Of a stretch of DNA of 16,892 nucleotides, positions 1 through 7,273 are shown one piece after another (the stretch's first letter is position 1; every line of letters begins with the position of its first letter). Origin of the DNA: JACDDK01 sp038198445 (GTDB lineage: Bacteria; Actinomycetota; Rubrobacteria; Rubrobacterales; Rubrobacteraceae). The DNA lies in NCBI GenBank assembly GCA_038198445.1, contig JBBPZZ010000145.1, forward strand, positions 1-16,892. The letters are read 5' to 3'. The notes below the pieces were generated by a model. That model was given only the letters and a program-made list of their open reading frames with translations. It was not told where the DNA came from and ran no database searches. The position numbers and the translations under genes were made by a program.

Positions 1-58
1 CCTGCCGGGCTCCTAAGAAACTCTATGCTTTTGCGGGTAAGCTGAATTGGATGAGGTG

Positions 59-985
59 TTACTTTAGCAGGTGCCGATAGCCGACTACGGTGTACCAGCT
101 CTCGTAGGGCGTGATCTCCACGTCGGTCTGCTCGTTGCCGGGGTGGATCATCAGCGGTTGACCGGAGCTATTCTTTCCGGCATAGATCCCAACGTGCTGA
201 ATCCCACTACCGCCCGCGTTGCCAAAGATCAAACCTCCCGGCTTTAACTCGGACCTGGAGACCGAACGCCCGTAAGAGTACTGGCTCTTCGCCGAATGCG
301 GCAACGAGATATTTGCGACCTTCTTGTAGACAAACTGGGTGAGTCCGGAACAGTCGAACGCGTCGGGTCCGGCGGCACCGTAAACATACGGATCTCCTAT
401 CTGCTTCCGCGCAAACGCGACGATATCCGAACCCGTCGCCGCACTAGAGGTAGAGGTAGTGCTCTTACTAGTAGTAGCCTTCACGACCTTCACGGCGTCG
501 GCGATTATATAGCCTCTTCCAGCGCTCTTGCTGGATACCTGCACACGGTAAGAGTCGCCCGCGTCCAGCGTGTATGTCCCCAGGCTGACCCACTGGCCGC
601 CGTTCTGCCTCTGGTTTACGACCTTGGCCTTCCAGCCGCTCGCCGCCTTTATGTAGAAGCGTGTCCGGTTGTTGTAGCCTGGGTCCGACGGCCAGCGGGC
701 GAGGACTCTGTACGAGGCCTTCGCCGGAGTTTTGATCTTGTACTTGGCGTTGGTCGAGGTCGAACCTGGCCTCTTCAAGACCCGGTTGTTGCTGCCGTAG
801 TTGGTCCGGGGATGGTAGTTGCTGGAGATCCACTTGCTAGAAGCGGAGAAACGCCCCGAGGTCGCATTATCCACCACCTGATAGTACGTTGCGGAGTGGG
901 CTTTGGGAGCGGCAAGGAAGGAGATCAGGGCTGCAACACCCACCGCGAAGAACATAGTTAGCAGAGTTATTCCCTGACGCCGCAA
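59..985 (-). CDS. Secreted NlpC/P60 peptidoglycan endopeptidase with golvesin-like N-terminal domain
   Basis: Probable cell-wall hydrolase of the NlpC/P60 family, which cuts peptide stems of peptidoglycan outside the membrane. I start it at the TTG at 985-983. AGGAGG lies 7 bases before it, whereas the ATG eight codons upstream (1009) has no ribosome site. From the TTG the protein is 308 residues. A basic start and a hydrophobic stretch end in an AHSA cleavage-like site near residue 32. A domain of about 130 residues follows, with ARWPSDPG, VNQRQNGGQW and IIADAV, the pattern of golvesin C-terminal-like domains that often accompany secreted hydrolases. A Ser/Thr-rich linker (about 168-187) leads to the catalytic domain. 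Its Cys is in FDCSGLTQ (about 212), its His in QHVGIYAG (about 264) and a third His in MIHPGN (about 281). One oddity is PGGLIFG where the family usually has PGDLVFF. The family call is firm; the substrate is not shown. Confidence 0.88.
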   Translation of the reverse strand: MRRQGITLLTMFFAVGVAALISFLAAPKAHSATYYQVVDNATSGRFSASSKWISSNYHPRTNYGSNNRVLKRPGSTSTNAKYKIKTPAKASYRVLARWPSDPGYNNRTRFYIKAASGWKAKVVNQRQNGGQWVSLGTYTLDAGDSYRVQVSSKSAGRGYIIADAVKVVKATTSKSTTSTSSAATGSDIVAFARKQIGDPYVYGAAGPDAFDCSGLTQFVYKKVANISLPHSAKSQYSYGRSVSRSELKPGGLIFGNAGGSGIQHVGIYAGKNSSGQPLMIHPGNEQTDVEITPYESWYTVVGYRHLLK

Positions 986-1028
986 TGTCCCCCCTCCTGA
1001 GTTCTGCATCGCGTTCGCTTAATAATAC

Positions 1029-1039
1029 CCGAACTTCGG
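1029..1039. promoter_or_regulatory. Perfect 11-bp palindrome upstream of the NlpC/P60 gene, possible operator
   Basis: CCGAACTTCGG is a perfect inverted repeat of 5-base arms around one base. It lies about 45 bases upstream of the peptidase TTG start in an AT-rich stretch. A -10-like TATTAT on the minus strand (1022-1027) sits just beside it. This is the usual place for a repressor site, but no regulator is known and chance cannot be excluded. Confidence 0.25.
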
Positions 1040-1150
1040 TATAAAAGCTCTAAATTATTGCGAATTCTTTAAGATTTTATTACAGATCCGTAACCAGGGC
1101 GCGCAGCCAGAGTACAGAGGCTGTCTGAAGGCGTGAGCATGGACCTTGGC

Positions 1151-1336
1151 AAGCTGCCCAGGTGCCCGGCCTTCGAGAGTCTGCCGCGACGCTGGGTTAC
1201 GAGCGCACCCTCGCCTGGGTCTCCCACAACCGCCGCATGAGCAAGGACCACGAGAGGCTGTGCGCGACTGACGATACCTTGCCTTGTCTACGCGGCGATG
1301 ACGCGGCTCATGGTGTGGCGCCTAGCCCGCACTTAG
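1151..1336 (+). pseudogene. Remnant of an IS5-type DDE transposase, C-terminal tail only
   Basis: Three short reading-frame pieces join into one transposase C-terminus. FESLPRRWV is read at 1172-1198. ERTLAWVSHNRRMSKDHERL follows from 1201 in the next frame. LVYAAMTRLMVWRLART then appears from 1283 in the first frame and stops at TAG 1334-1336. The order RRWV, ERT-AW, NRR-SKD-ERL, Y-AM-RLM-RRLA is typical of the end of IS5-group transposases. Two frame changes, near 1199 and near 1280, cancel each other. The catalytic DDE region is absent and no terminal inverted repeats or target duplication were found. It is a dead relic. The family follows from the motif order; the exact subgroup is uncertain. 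Confidence 0.75.
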
Positions 1337-1403
1337 CGCCTCCGTAATGCGGCCACGACGGCTGGACTCTGACGGCCAATCACGGCACGACCGGCATCAT
1401 CAC

Positions 1404-1562
1404 TCACGTATAGTAACCACCTACGGGTATGACCCCGAACCAATTGATGCCGCAGACGGAGTACGTGTCGCTTCCGGGCCACACCAGTAGATCCATAGCG
1501 ATGCTCACAGGGACTATCACGGCGATAAGCAGGAGGAGAGCGACCAGAAGTCTTTTGTCCAT
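1404..1562 (-). CDS. Small exported or membrane protein, 52 residues, function unknown
   Basis: A 52-codon frame on the minus strand, starting at ATG 1562 and ending at TGA 1404-1406. It begins MDKR, followed by a hydrophobic run LLVALLLLIAVIVPVSIA, then about 30 residues ending GVIPVGGYYT. This looks like a signal peptide or one membrane helix with a short outside tail. The tail carries one Cys in SVCGINWFG. GGAGGTAGG lies upstream, its GGAGG core 12 bases from the ATG, slightly far but usable. The gene stands alone between the transposase remnant and mmsA. I do not recognise the family. A real gene is plausible because the hydrophobic start, polar second residues and ribosome site agree, but the length is short. 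Confidence 0.5.
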   Translation of the reverse strand: MDKRLLVALLLLIAVIVPVSIAMDLLVWPGSDTYSVCGINWFGVIPVGGYYT

Positions 1563-1729
1563 ATTTTCTACCTACCTCCGATACAAGAAAAGCTTAACGA
1601 CGATCATACAATCGTTGCGGCGTCCCGATTCCAAAAAGGTGTGAACTGCCTAGAGGAACGGTTCAGAAAATGGCCGGAGGGCGTCTCGGGCCCGCGTTTC
1701 AGCGGCGCGGAACGGCGATCGGGCGCGTT

Positions 1730-1745
1730 CGGCTCCTCCGAGCCG
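1730..1745. terminator. Stem-loop downstream of mmsA, possible weak terminator
   Basis: CGGCTC, a four-base loop CTCC, then GAGCCG form a perfect 6-bp stem about 85 bases after the stop of the minus-strand mmsA gene. No run of U follows on either strand, so intrinsic termination would be weak. The rest of 1563-1830 shows no coding signal I trust. Confidence 0.25.
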
Positions 1746-1830
1746 CATTTGGGTTTCCGCTCTCGAGTCGGTTCCGATTTTTCAGACTGTCTCACAACCG
1801 CGCCTTCCCAGAAATTATCGCACTAGGCTC

Positions 1831-3339
1831 TCAGGCGCCCGTCTCGATAGGACGCTGTACGGCATTGGTGACGCCGGGCTCGGATAACCAGCGCACCGCT
1901 TCGACCTTGTTCTCCGTGAAGAAGCGGACGCCGTCCTTGCCGGTGGCGTGAAGATCTCCGAAGAAGGAGTCCTTTATACCGTTGAACGGGAAGAAGGCCA
2001 TGGGGGCGGCGACGCCTATGTTTACGCCGAGCATCCCGGCCTGCACGTTTTCGCGCCAGTGCCTGACGGCGGCGCCGTTCTCGGTAAAGATGGAGCAGGC
2101 GTTACCGAACGGCGAGCCGTTGGTGAACTCTATGGCCTCGTCCAGGTTGGCTACGCGCACTACCGAGAGTACGGGACCGAAGATCTCCTCCCGCCCAACC
2201 CGCATATCGCCCGTCACGTTGTCGAGCAATGTCGGCCCCATGAAGAAACCTTCGTCGAGCGGCGGCGTGCGGCCGTCGAGGACGACCTCGGCGCCTTCTT
2301 CCTCGCCAACGTCTATGTAGCTCTTCACCTTCTTGCGGTGCGAGTCCCGGATCACCGGCGTCAGCTCGCTCCCCTCCTCTTTGCCCGGCCCCACTTTCAT
2401 GGCGGCGGCGCCCTCCTTGAGCTTCTCCACCAGCGTGTCGGCCACGTCTCCGACCGCCACGAGCACGCTCCCGGCGAGGCACCGCTCCCCAGCGTTGCCG
2501 TAAGCCGACGAAACGATATTCGGGACGGCCTTATCCAGCACGGCGTCGGGCATGACGATCATGGAGTTCTTCGCCCCGGCAAGCGCCTGCACCCTCTTGC
2601 CATGCGCCGCGCCGTTCTTGTAGACGTGCTCGGCGACGGGCTTCGAGCCGACGAAAGAGACAGCCTTTATACCGGGATGCTCCAGGATGGCGTCCACCGC
2701 TTCGCGGGCGCCGTTGACGATGTTGAAAACGCCGTCCGGGAGTCCCGCTTCCGCGAGCAACTCCCCGAGCCGCTGCGCCGAGAGCGGCGTCCTCTCTGAG
2801 GGCTTGAGGATGTAGGTGTTGCCGGCCCCTATAGCCACGGGAAGGGTCCACAGCGGCACCATGCACGGGAAGTTGAACGGCGTTATGGCCGCGACCACCC
2901 CGAGCGGATAACGGTAGGAGACGTTGTCTATGCCGCGCGCCACGTCCCTGACGGACTCGCCCATAACGAGCGTGGGCATACCGCAGGCGAACTCCACCAC
3001 CTCGATGCCGCGCCTCACTTCGCCGCCCGCGTCCTTCGCGTCCTTGCCGTTCTCCAGCGTCACCAGGTCTCTTAGCTCATCGAAATGCTCTTCGAGGAGC
3101 ATCTTGAAGCGGAACATTATGCGGGCGCGCTCCCCGACGGGCGTCCCGGCCCAGCCCGTGAAGGCTTCCTCGGCCTTCTTCACGGCCCGGTCGAGGTCTT
3201 CAGCGGTGCTGAGGGGGGTCTCGGCTATGACCTCGCCGGTCGCCGGGTCGTAGACCGGCTCCGTATCGCGGCCGTTTTCCTCTTCCCAGCTACCGCCAAT
3301 GAAGTTTCGGACCTCGAAATTCCTGTTTTCTATCTGCAT
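1831..3339 (-). CDS. mmsA: Methylmalonate-semialdehyde dehydrogenase (CoA-acylating)
   Basis: Oxidises methylmalonate semialdehyde (and usually malonate semialdehyde) with NAD and CoA to propionyl-CoA (acetyl-CoA), in valine, inositol or beta-alanine breakdown in the cytosol. Length is about 502 residues, normal for the family. Aldehyde-dehydrogenase motifs run in order: TPFNFP (about 156-161), the NAD-binding stretch with LKPSERTPLSA, FVGSKPVA, and the nucleophile Cys in NAGERCLAG (about 287). MMSDH signatures are GAKNSMIVMPDA, where ordinary aldehyde dehydrogenases carry the catalytic Glu, and the end region with FNGIKDSFFGDLHATGKDG. I start at the second ATG (3339), 8 bases after AAGGAGG; the ATG at 3345 leaves only 2 bases. 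Upstream, CCTGACT occurs twice (3401-3407 and 3410-3416), a possible control site. The phasin gene lies upstream on the same strand. Confidence 0.93.
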   Translation of the reverse strand: MQIENRNFEVRNFIGGSWEEENGRDTEPVYDPATGEVIAETPLSTAEDLDRAVKKAEEAFTGWAGTPVGERARIMFRFKMLLEEHFDELRDLVTLENGKDAKDAGGEVRRGIEVVEFACGMPTLVMGESVRDVARGIDNVSYRYPLGVVAAITPFNFPCMVPLWTLPVAIGAGNTYILKPSERTPLSAQRLGELLAEAGLPDGVFNIVNGAREAVDAILEHPGIKAVSFVGSKPVAEHVYKNGAAHGKRVQALAGAKNSMIVMPDAVLDKAVPNIVSSAYGNAGERCLAGSVLVAVGDVADTLVEKLKEGAAAMKVGPGKEEGSELTPVIRDSHRKKVKSYIDVGEEEGAEVVLDGRTPPLDEGFFMGPTLLDNVTGDMRVGREEIFGPVLSVVRVANLDEAIEFTNGSPFGNACSIFTENGAAVRHWRENVQAGMLGVNIGVAAPMAFFPFNGIKDSFFGDLHATGKDGVRFFTENKVEAVRWLSEPGVTNAVQRPIETGA

Positions 3340-3454
3340 CCGCATCGCCTCCTTGCGCGGTCGTGCCTCTCACGGGAAACGTCCACCGCGCGGGCCGCTC
3401 CCTGACTGGCCTGACTACCCGCAGCATACTCCAATCACAGCCGCGAGGCGCTCG

Positions 3455-3998
3455 TTACTCGCTCTTCTTCCCGAACGCCTCCATCTGCTTCTGGTAGAGG
3501 GCAAACGGGGCGTTCAGCAGGCTGGTGTAGGAGTCCATCGCCTCACCCATCATCTTCTGGAACGCCTCCATCTGCTTCTGGGAGTCGTCCATGATGTTCT
3601 GGGCGGCGGTCTGGCTCTCCTCGACCCCGCGCTTGCAACTCCGAGGGCGCGCCGCCGAAGAAGTTCCGCACCAGGTCTTCGTTCCTCTCCTGCATGCTCA
3701 CGGCCTTCTCCAGCACCTCCCGATAGGCGTCGAGGCTCTCGGCGAGGGCGCGGCTGGTGCGCTCCTGGCTCTTTACCGTCTCGTCGGCCAGATTGACGAA
3801 AGACTCCATCGCGCGGGTCAGCGCCCGGTTGGTCTCGGCCTGGCTCTCCACGACGCCGGTGACCGCCCCGGCCCACCCCTGGGCGAGCTTGACGTTACGC
3901 TGCTGGGCGTCCACGGCGCTCTTCATGACCGTCTGGTAGGACTCGCCGAACGCCTGGGCCAGCGTATTCGCCGCCTCCGGCTGCTGTTTCTCGGACAT
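3455..3998 (-). pseudogene. Phasin-like granule protein, frameshifted
   Basis: Phasins coat polyhydroxyalkanoate granules. From ATG 3998, with AGGGGAG upstream, the first frame gives about 120 residues of Ala/Gln/Glu-rich helix (TLAQAFGESYQTVMKSAVDA, then QRNVKLAQGWAGAVTGVVES), ending in VRNFFGGAPSELQAR. The frame then turns into Arg/Pro-rich nonsense. One base away the reading resumes as VEESQTAAQNIMDDSQKQ, then MEAFQKMMGEAMDSYTSLLN, and ends KKSE at TAA 3455-3457. The shift falls at a run of four C (3625-3628, G on the coding strand); three would restore one frame of about 180 residues. So the gene is either newly broken, slipped by a variable homopolymer, or carries a sequencing error. QKQMEAF occurs twice in the tail. 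Phasin family is likely, from length, composition and periodic helices. Confidence 0.75.
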
Positions 3999-4030
3999 CT
4001 CGCTCCCCTCTCTTTCCGCTGCTTTCTCGT

Positions 4031-4036
4031 ATTCTA
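4031..4036 (-). promoter_or_regulatory. Candidate -10 box for the phasin gene
   Basis: TAGAAT on the minus strand, about 33 bases before the phasin ATG. No good -35 box is visible. The same TAGAAT hexamer appears upstream of pckA. Weak evidence. Confidence 0.3.
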
Positions 4037-4130
4037 CCCGTCTCGGGCAGGTTTGAGCCGCTACGGTACGCTACTTGACTGGGTGATATGGTGAGAGACG
4101 TTCAGATATATGCGCGAGAAAGGATTTCAC

Positions 4131-5087
4131 ATGCGGGCGATGGTAACACCAGAGTTCGGAGGCCCGGACCTCTTCGAGGAGCAGGACGTGGAGCGGCCGC
4201 GGCCGGGACCGGGAGAGGTCCTGGTGAGGGTAGTCGCGGCCGGGACGAACCCGGTGGACACTAAACTACGCGCCGGGGACATCCCAGGCGCCGTGGAGAC
4301 ACCCGTGGTGCTCGGCGCGGACGCGTCCGGGGTGATCGAAGAGGTCGGCGCGGGGGTTACGGGCCTCCAGCCGGGCGACGAAGTCTACTATTCGCCGGAG
4401 CTCTTCGGCCCGGTCTCCAACGGCTCCTACGCCGAGTACAACCTCGTACCGGCGGCCATAGTCGCGCCCAAGCCCCACTCCATCTCGCACGAGGAGGCGG
4501 CGGCCGTTCCGCTAGCCGGGGGAACGGCGTGGGAGGCGATCGTGCGGAGGCTCGGCGTCACGGTGGCAGAGACGGTCCTCATCCACGGCGGAGCCGGCGG
4601 CGTTGGCTCCTTCGCCGTCCAGATCTCAAAAGCCGCCGGGGCGCGGGTCCTCGCGACCGCCGGCTCCTCCAACCAGGATACGCTGCGGCAGCTCGGCGCG
4701 GACGTGTGCCTAGACTACTCCTCGGACGACGTGGCCGGTACCGCGAGCGCGGAGAACGGCGGCGAAGGCGTGGACGCCGTCTTCGACACCACGGGCGGGC
4801 AGGTGTCGGATAGCGCCCAGTACACGCGCCCGTTCGGGAGGATAGCCACGATCCTTCCGCCGCGGGGCGACCTGACGCAGGTCTACCTCAAGAACCAGAC
4901 CGTCCACGGCGTCTTCCTCACCCGCGAGCGGCGCCGCCTCGTGGAGCTATCCCGGCTCATCGAACGCGGCCAGGTGGAGCCGCTCGTGGATGCAGTCCTC
5001 GACCTCTCCGAAGTCGGCAAGGCCCACGAGCGTCTCGAATCCGGCCACGGTCGCGGTAAGGTCGTGCTGCGAGTATCCGAAGGTTAA
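4131..5087 (+). CDS. Zinc-free NADP-dependent medium-chain dehydrogenase (quinone oxidoreductase type)
   Basis: Medium-chain dehydrogenase/reductase of the quinone-oxidoreductase branch, cytosolic, probably reducing quinones or activated double bonds with NADPH; the true substrate cannot be read from sequence. It is 318 residues from ATG 4131, chosen because AAAGGA lies 6 bases before it, while the in-frame ATG at 4110 lacks a ribosome site. The N-terminal GroES-like fold carries NPVDTKLRAG and LGADASGVIEEVG. The GHE zinc motif is replaced by GAD and there is no four-Cys structural zinc cluster, as expected for this branch. The Rossmann nucleotide loop is HGGAGGVGSFAVQ at about 152-164. Near the end is GKAHERLESGHGRGKVVL, typical of the family. 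It reads away from the phasin gene, with 132 bases between the two starts. Confidence 0.88.
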   Translation: MRAMVTPEFGGPDLFEEQDVERPRPGPGEVLVRVVAAGTNPVDTKLRAGDIPGAVETPVVLGADASGVIEEVGAGVTGLQPGDEVYYSPELFGPVSNGSYAEYNLVPAAIVAPKPHSISHEEAAAVPLAGGTAWEAIVRRLGVTVAETVLIHGGAGGVGSFAVQISKAAGARVLATAGSSNQDTLRQLGADVCLDYSSDDVAGTASAENGGEGVDAVFDTTGGQVSDSAQYTRPFGRIATILPPRGDLTQVYLKNQTVHGVFLTRERRRLVELSRLIERGQVEPLVDAVLDLSEVGKAHERLESGHGRGKVVLRVSEG

Positions 5088-5113
5088 AAATTTCTTAAAC
5101 ACGAGATGCCGTC

Positions 5114-5147
5114 TTGAAATAGGGAGGCGACCTCTTAACATTCACTC
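5114..5147 (+). promoter_or_regulatory. Promoter for egtB placed for a leaderless transcript
   Basis: TTGAAA (5114-5119) and TAACAT (5136-5141) are separated by 16 bases. The egtB ATG begins 7 bases after the -10 box, exactly where transcription should start. No Shine-Dalgarno lies near this ATG; the nearest GGGAGG ends about 20 bases before it and falls inside the promoter spacer. Leaderless messages are common in actinobacteria. This is inferred from spacing only. Confidence 0.5.
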
Positions 5148-6449
5148 ATGGATACCAAGCGTGGGAAACTAACGGAAGCTTTTGTCCATCAACTAGAAGA
5201 AGCGAGAGAGAGGACGCGGATGCTGTTGGGTCCCGTCTCAAGCGAAGACCTCGCGGCGCAGCACAACCCTATAATGAGTCCCCTGATCTGGGACTACGGC
5301 CATATCGGCAACTATGAGGAACTGTGGCTCCTGGAGAAAGCCTTCGGACGCGGGCTCTCCAAACGCGAGCTTTACGATATGTACGACGCCTCGCTCCACC
5401 CCAGAGAAGAACGTCCGTCCCTGAACCTCCTCGACCGCGACGACGCCGACCTCTACCTGGACGCCATACGAAAAGCCGTTTTGGAGGCACTGGATAACGC
5501 GGACCTCGACGGCGAAGACCCGCTGCTAAACGGCGGCTTCGTCTACAACATGATCCTTCAGCACGAAGCCCAGCATAACGAGACCATGCTCCAGACCCTC
5601 CAGTTGATGAAGGGCCGCGGCTACAGGCCGGAGGCGCTGTCGGACCTCCCTGAAGGCAACCCGACGGGCGAGATGGTCCACGTCCCCGGCGGCGTCTTCG
5701 TCATGGGTACGGACGACCGGGCGCTGGCCCTGGACAACGAACGCGGCGCGCACGAGATAGACGTGCCGGACTTCCACATAGACAGGACGCCCGTCACGAA
5801 CCGCGAGTATCTGGAGTTCGTGGAGGACGGCGGCTACGAGTGCGAGGAGCTATGGAACTCCGAGGGGTGGAGGTGGATCCAGGCGGAAAACATCTCCGCG
5901 CCGAAGCACTGGTATCAGCCCGAACCTCACTCCTGGTGGACGGAGCGATTCGGCTTCGACGAGCCGCTGCGCCCCGACGCCCCGGTCGTACACGTCTCCT
6001 GGTACGAGGCCGACGCGTACGCCCGGTGGGCCGGCAAACGCCTCCCGACAGAGGCGGAGTGGGAAAAAGCAGCCTCTTGGGACCCTGTTACGGAGCCCAG
6101 GAGGCTCTTTCCGTGGGGCGACGAGCCGCCGACGCCAGAGCGCGCCAACATAGACCAACTCGCCTTCCAGACGGCGGACGTTGGGGCGTATCCCGAGGGG
6201 GCGAGCGCCTACGGAGTCCTCGGCATGATCGGGGACGTGTGGGAGTGGATGGCGAGCGACTTCGAGGCATATCCGGGCTTCGAGAGCTTCCCGTACCGCG
6301 AATACTCGGAGGTCTTCTTCGGGCCGGCGTACAAGGTGCTGCGCGGCGGCTCCTGGGCCACCCCCCCCATCGCCATCCGCAACACCTTCCGCAACTGGGA
6401 CTACCCGATAAGACGCCAACTCTTCGTGGGCTTCCGCTGTGCGGTGTAG
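5148..6449 (+). CDS. egtB: Ergothioneine synthesis sulfoxide synthase EgtB
   Basis: Iron enzyme that joins hercynine to gamma-glutamylcysteine with O2, making the sulfoxide intermediate of ergothioneine. It has 433 residues, as usual for actinobacterial EgtB. The N-terminal DinB-like domain supplies the three iron His: DYGHIGNYEE (H52) and QHEAQHNET (H139, H143). The C-terminal formylglycine-generating-enzyme-like domain starts at MVHVPGGVFVMGTD and contains VSWYEADAYARWAGKRLPTE, GDVWEWMASDF, FPYREYSEVFFG and KVLRGGSW. The tail NWDYPIRRQ keeps an Asp and an Arg four apart (D418, R422), and R86/R89 keep the spacing of the Arg pair that, as I recall, binds gamma-glutamylcysteine in the mycobacterial enzyme. 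That and the adjacent EgtC favour gamma-glutamylcysteine over cysteine. The gene leads an egtBCD operon, with egtC starting 21 bases after its stop. Confidence 0.95.
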   Translation: MDTKRGKLTEAFVHQLEEARERTRMLLGPVSSEDLAAQHNPIMSPLIWDYGHIGNYEELWLLEKAFGRGLSKRELYDMYDASLHPREERPSLNLLDRDDADLYLDAIRKAVLEALDNADLDGEDPLLNGGFVYNMILQHEAQHNETMLQTLQLMKGRGYRPEALSDLPEGNPTGEMVHVPGGVFVMGTDDRALALDNERGAHEIDVPDFHIDRTPVTNREYLEFVEDGGYECEELWNSEGWRWIQAENISAPKHWYQPEPHSWWTERFGFDEPLRPDAPVVHVSWYEADAYARWAGKRLPTEAEWEKAASWDPVTEPRRLFPWGDEPPTPERANIDQLAFQTADVGAYPEGASAYGVLGMIGDVWEWMASDFEAYPGFESFPYREYSEVFFGPAYKVLRGGSWATPPIAIRNTFRNWDYPIRRQLFVGFRCAV

Positions 6450-6470
6450 CCGCCAGCCGGCCGGTTCCTG

Positions 6471-7259
6471 ATGTGCCGTATGGTCGGCTACCTCGGCGGG
6501 CCGGAGGCGTCGCTCTCGTCGGTCGTGCTGGAGCCGGAGCATTCGCTGCTCGTCCAGAGCTACGCGCCGGAAGAGATGATAAGCGGCGTGGTGAACGCGG
6601 ACGGGTTCGGCGTCGGGTGGTACGTCCCGGAGATAGACGAGGAACCAGCGGTTTATCGTTCCAACGGCTCGTTGTGGGGCGACAGGATTTTCGCGGGGAT
6701 AGCGGCGAAGATCAAAGCCAAAAACATCTTCGCCGCCGTCCGCAGCGCGACGCCGGGTCTTCCGGTGGAGGAGAGCGGAGTACCGCCCTTCGCCTCGGGA
6801 CGGTTCATGTTCATGCACAACGGCGCCATCGAGAGTTTCCGGCAAACGGCGATGCGGCCCCTGCGTGACTCCTTGAGCGACGAGGCTTATTCCGGGCTGC
6901 TCGGCGCGACGGACTCGGAGACGATCTTCGCCGGGCTACTAGACCGACTCAAGGACGGCGCCACCCTCGCTGATGCGCTCTCCGCGACCATCAGGCACGT
7001 CAGCGGAGTCTGCGCCGTGCTCGGTGTAAAAGCGACGCTGAACCTGGCCGTCACGGACGGAGAAGCGATGGCCTTCACCCGCCACTCAATGGAGGGACCG
7101 GGCAACTCGCTGTACTTCCTGGAAGACGGAGAGGCGTTTCCGGGCGCGTCCGTCGTTGCCTCCGAGCGTCTCGGCGCGGACGCGGGCTGGCGGGAGGTCC
7201 CGGACCGGCATCTGCTGCTCGTGGACCGCGACAACGGCGCCACGCTGCGCCAACTCTAG
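6471..7259 (+). CDS. egtC: Gamma-glutamyl-hercynylcysteine sulfoxide amidohydrolase EgtC
   Basis: Class II glutamine-amidotransferase-fold (Ntn) hydrolase that removes glutamate from the EgtB product to give hercynylcysteine sulfoxide. The protein has 262 residues. It begins MCRMVGYLGG; Cys2 becomes the N-terminal nucleophile once Met is removed, and this fixes the start at 6471. Family motifs are NADGFGVGWY (about 42-51), RSATPG, MHNGAIESF (about 115) and GATDSETIF. No strong ribosome site precedes the ATG, so it probably depends on translation from egtB 21 bases upstream. egtD follows after a 14-base gap. Confidence 0.94.
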   Translation: MCRMVGYLGGPEASLSSVVLEPEHSLLVQSYAPEEMISGVVNADGFGVGWYVPEIDEEPAVYRSNGSLWGDRIFAGIAAKIKAKNIFAAVRSATPGLPVEESGVPPFASGRFMFMHNGAIESFRQTAMRPLRDSLSDEAYSGLLGATDSETIFAGLLDRLKDGATLADALSATIRHVSGVCAVLGVKATLNLAVTDGEAMAFTRHSMEGPGNSLYFLEDGEAFPGASVVASERLGADAGWREVPDRHLLLVDRDNGATLRQL

Positions 7260-7273
7260 GGGAGGACTATATA

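Noticed and set aside
296..961. 221-codon frame antisense to the NlpC/P60 gene
   Set aside because: No domain, and the opposite strand has a signal peptide and a catalytic triad.
1948..2799. 283-codon frame antisense to mmsA
   Set aside because: Shadow of the MMSDH gene; no ribosome site or domain.
5850..6845. Long open frame (331 codons) antisense to egtB and egtC
   Set aside because: It runs opposite two confidently identified genes, is rich in Arg, Pro, His and Val as expected for a GC-rich shadow frame, and shows no domain.
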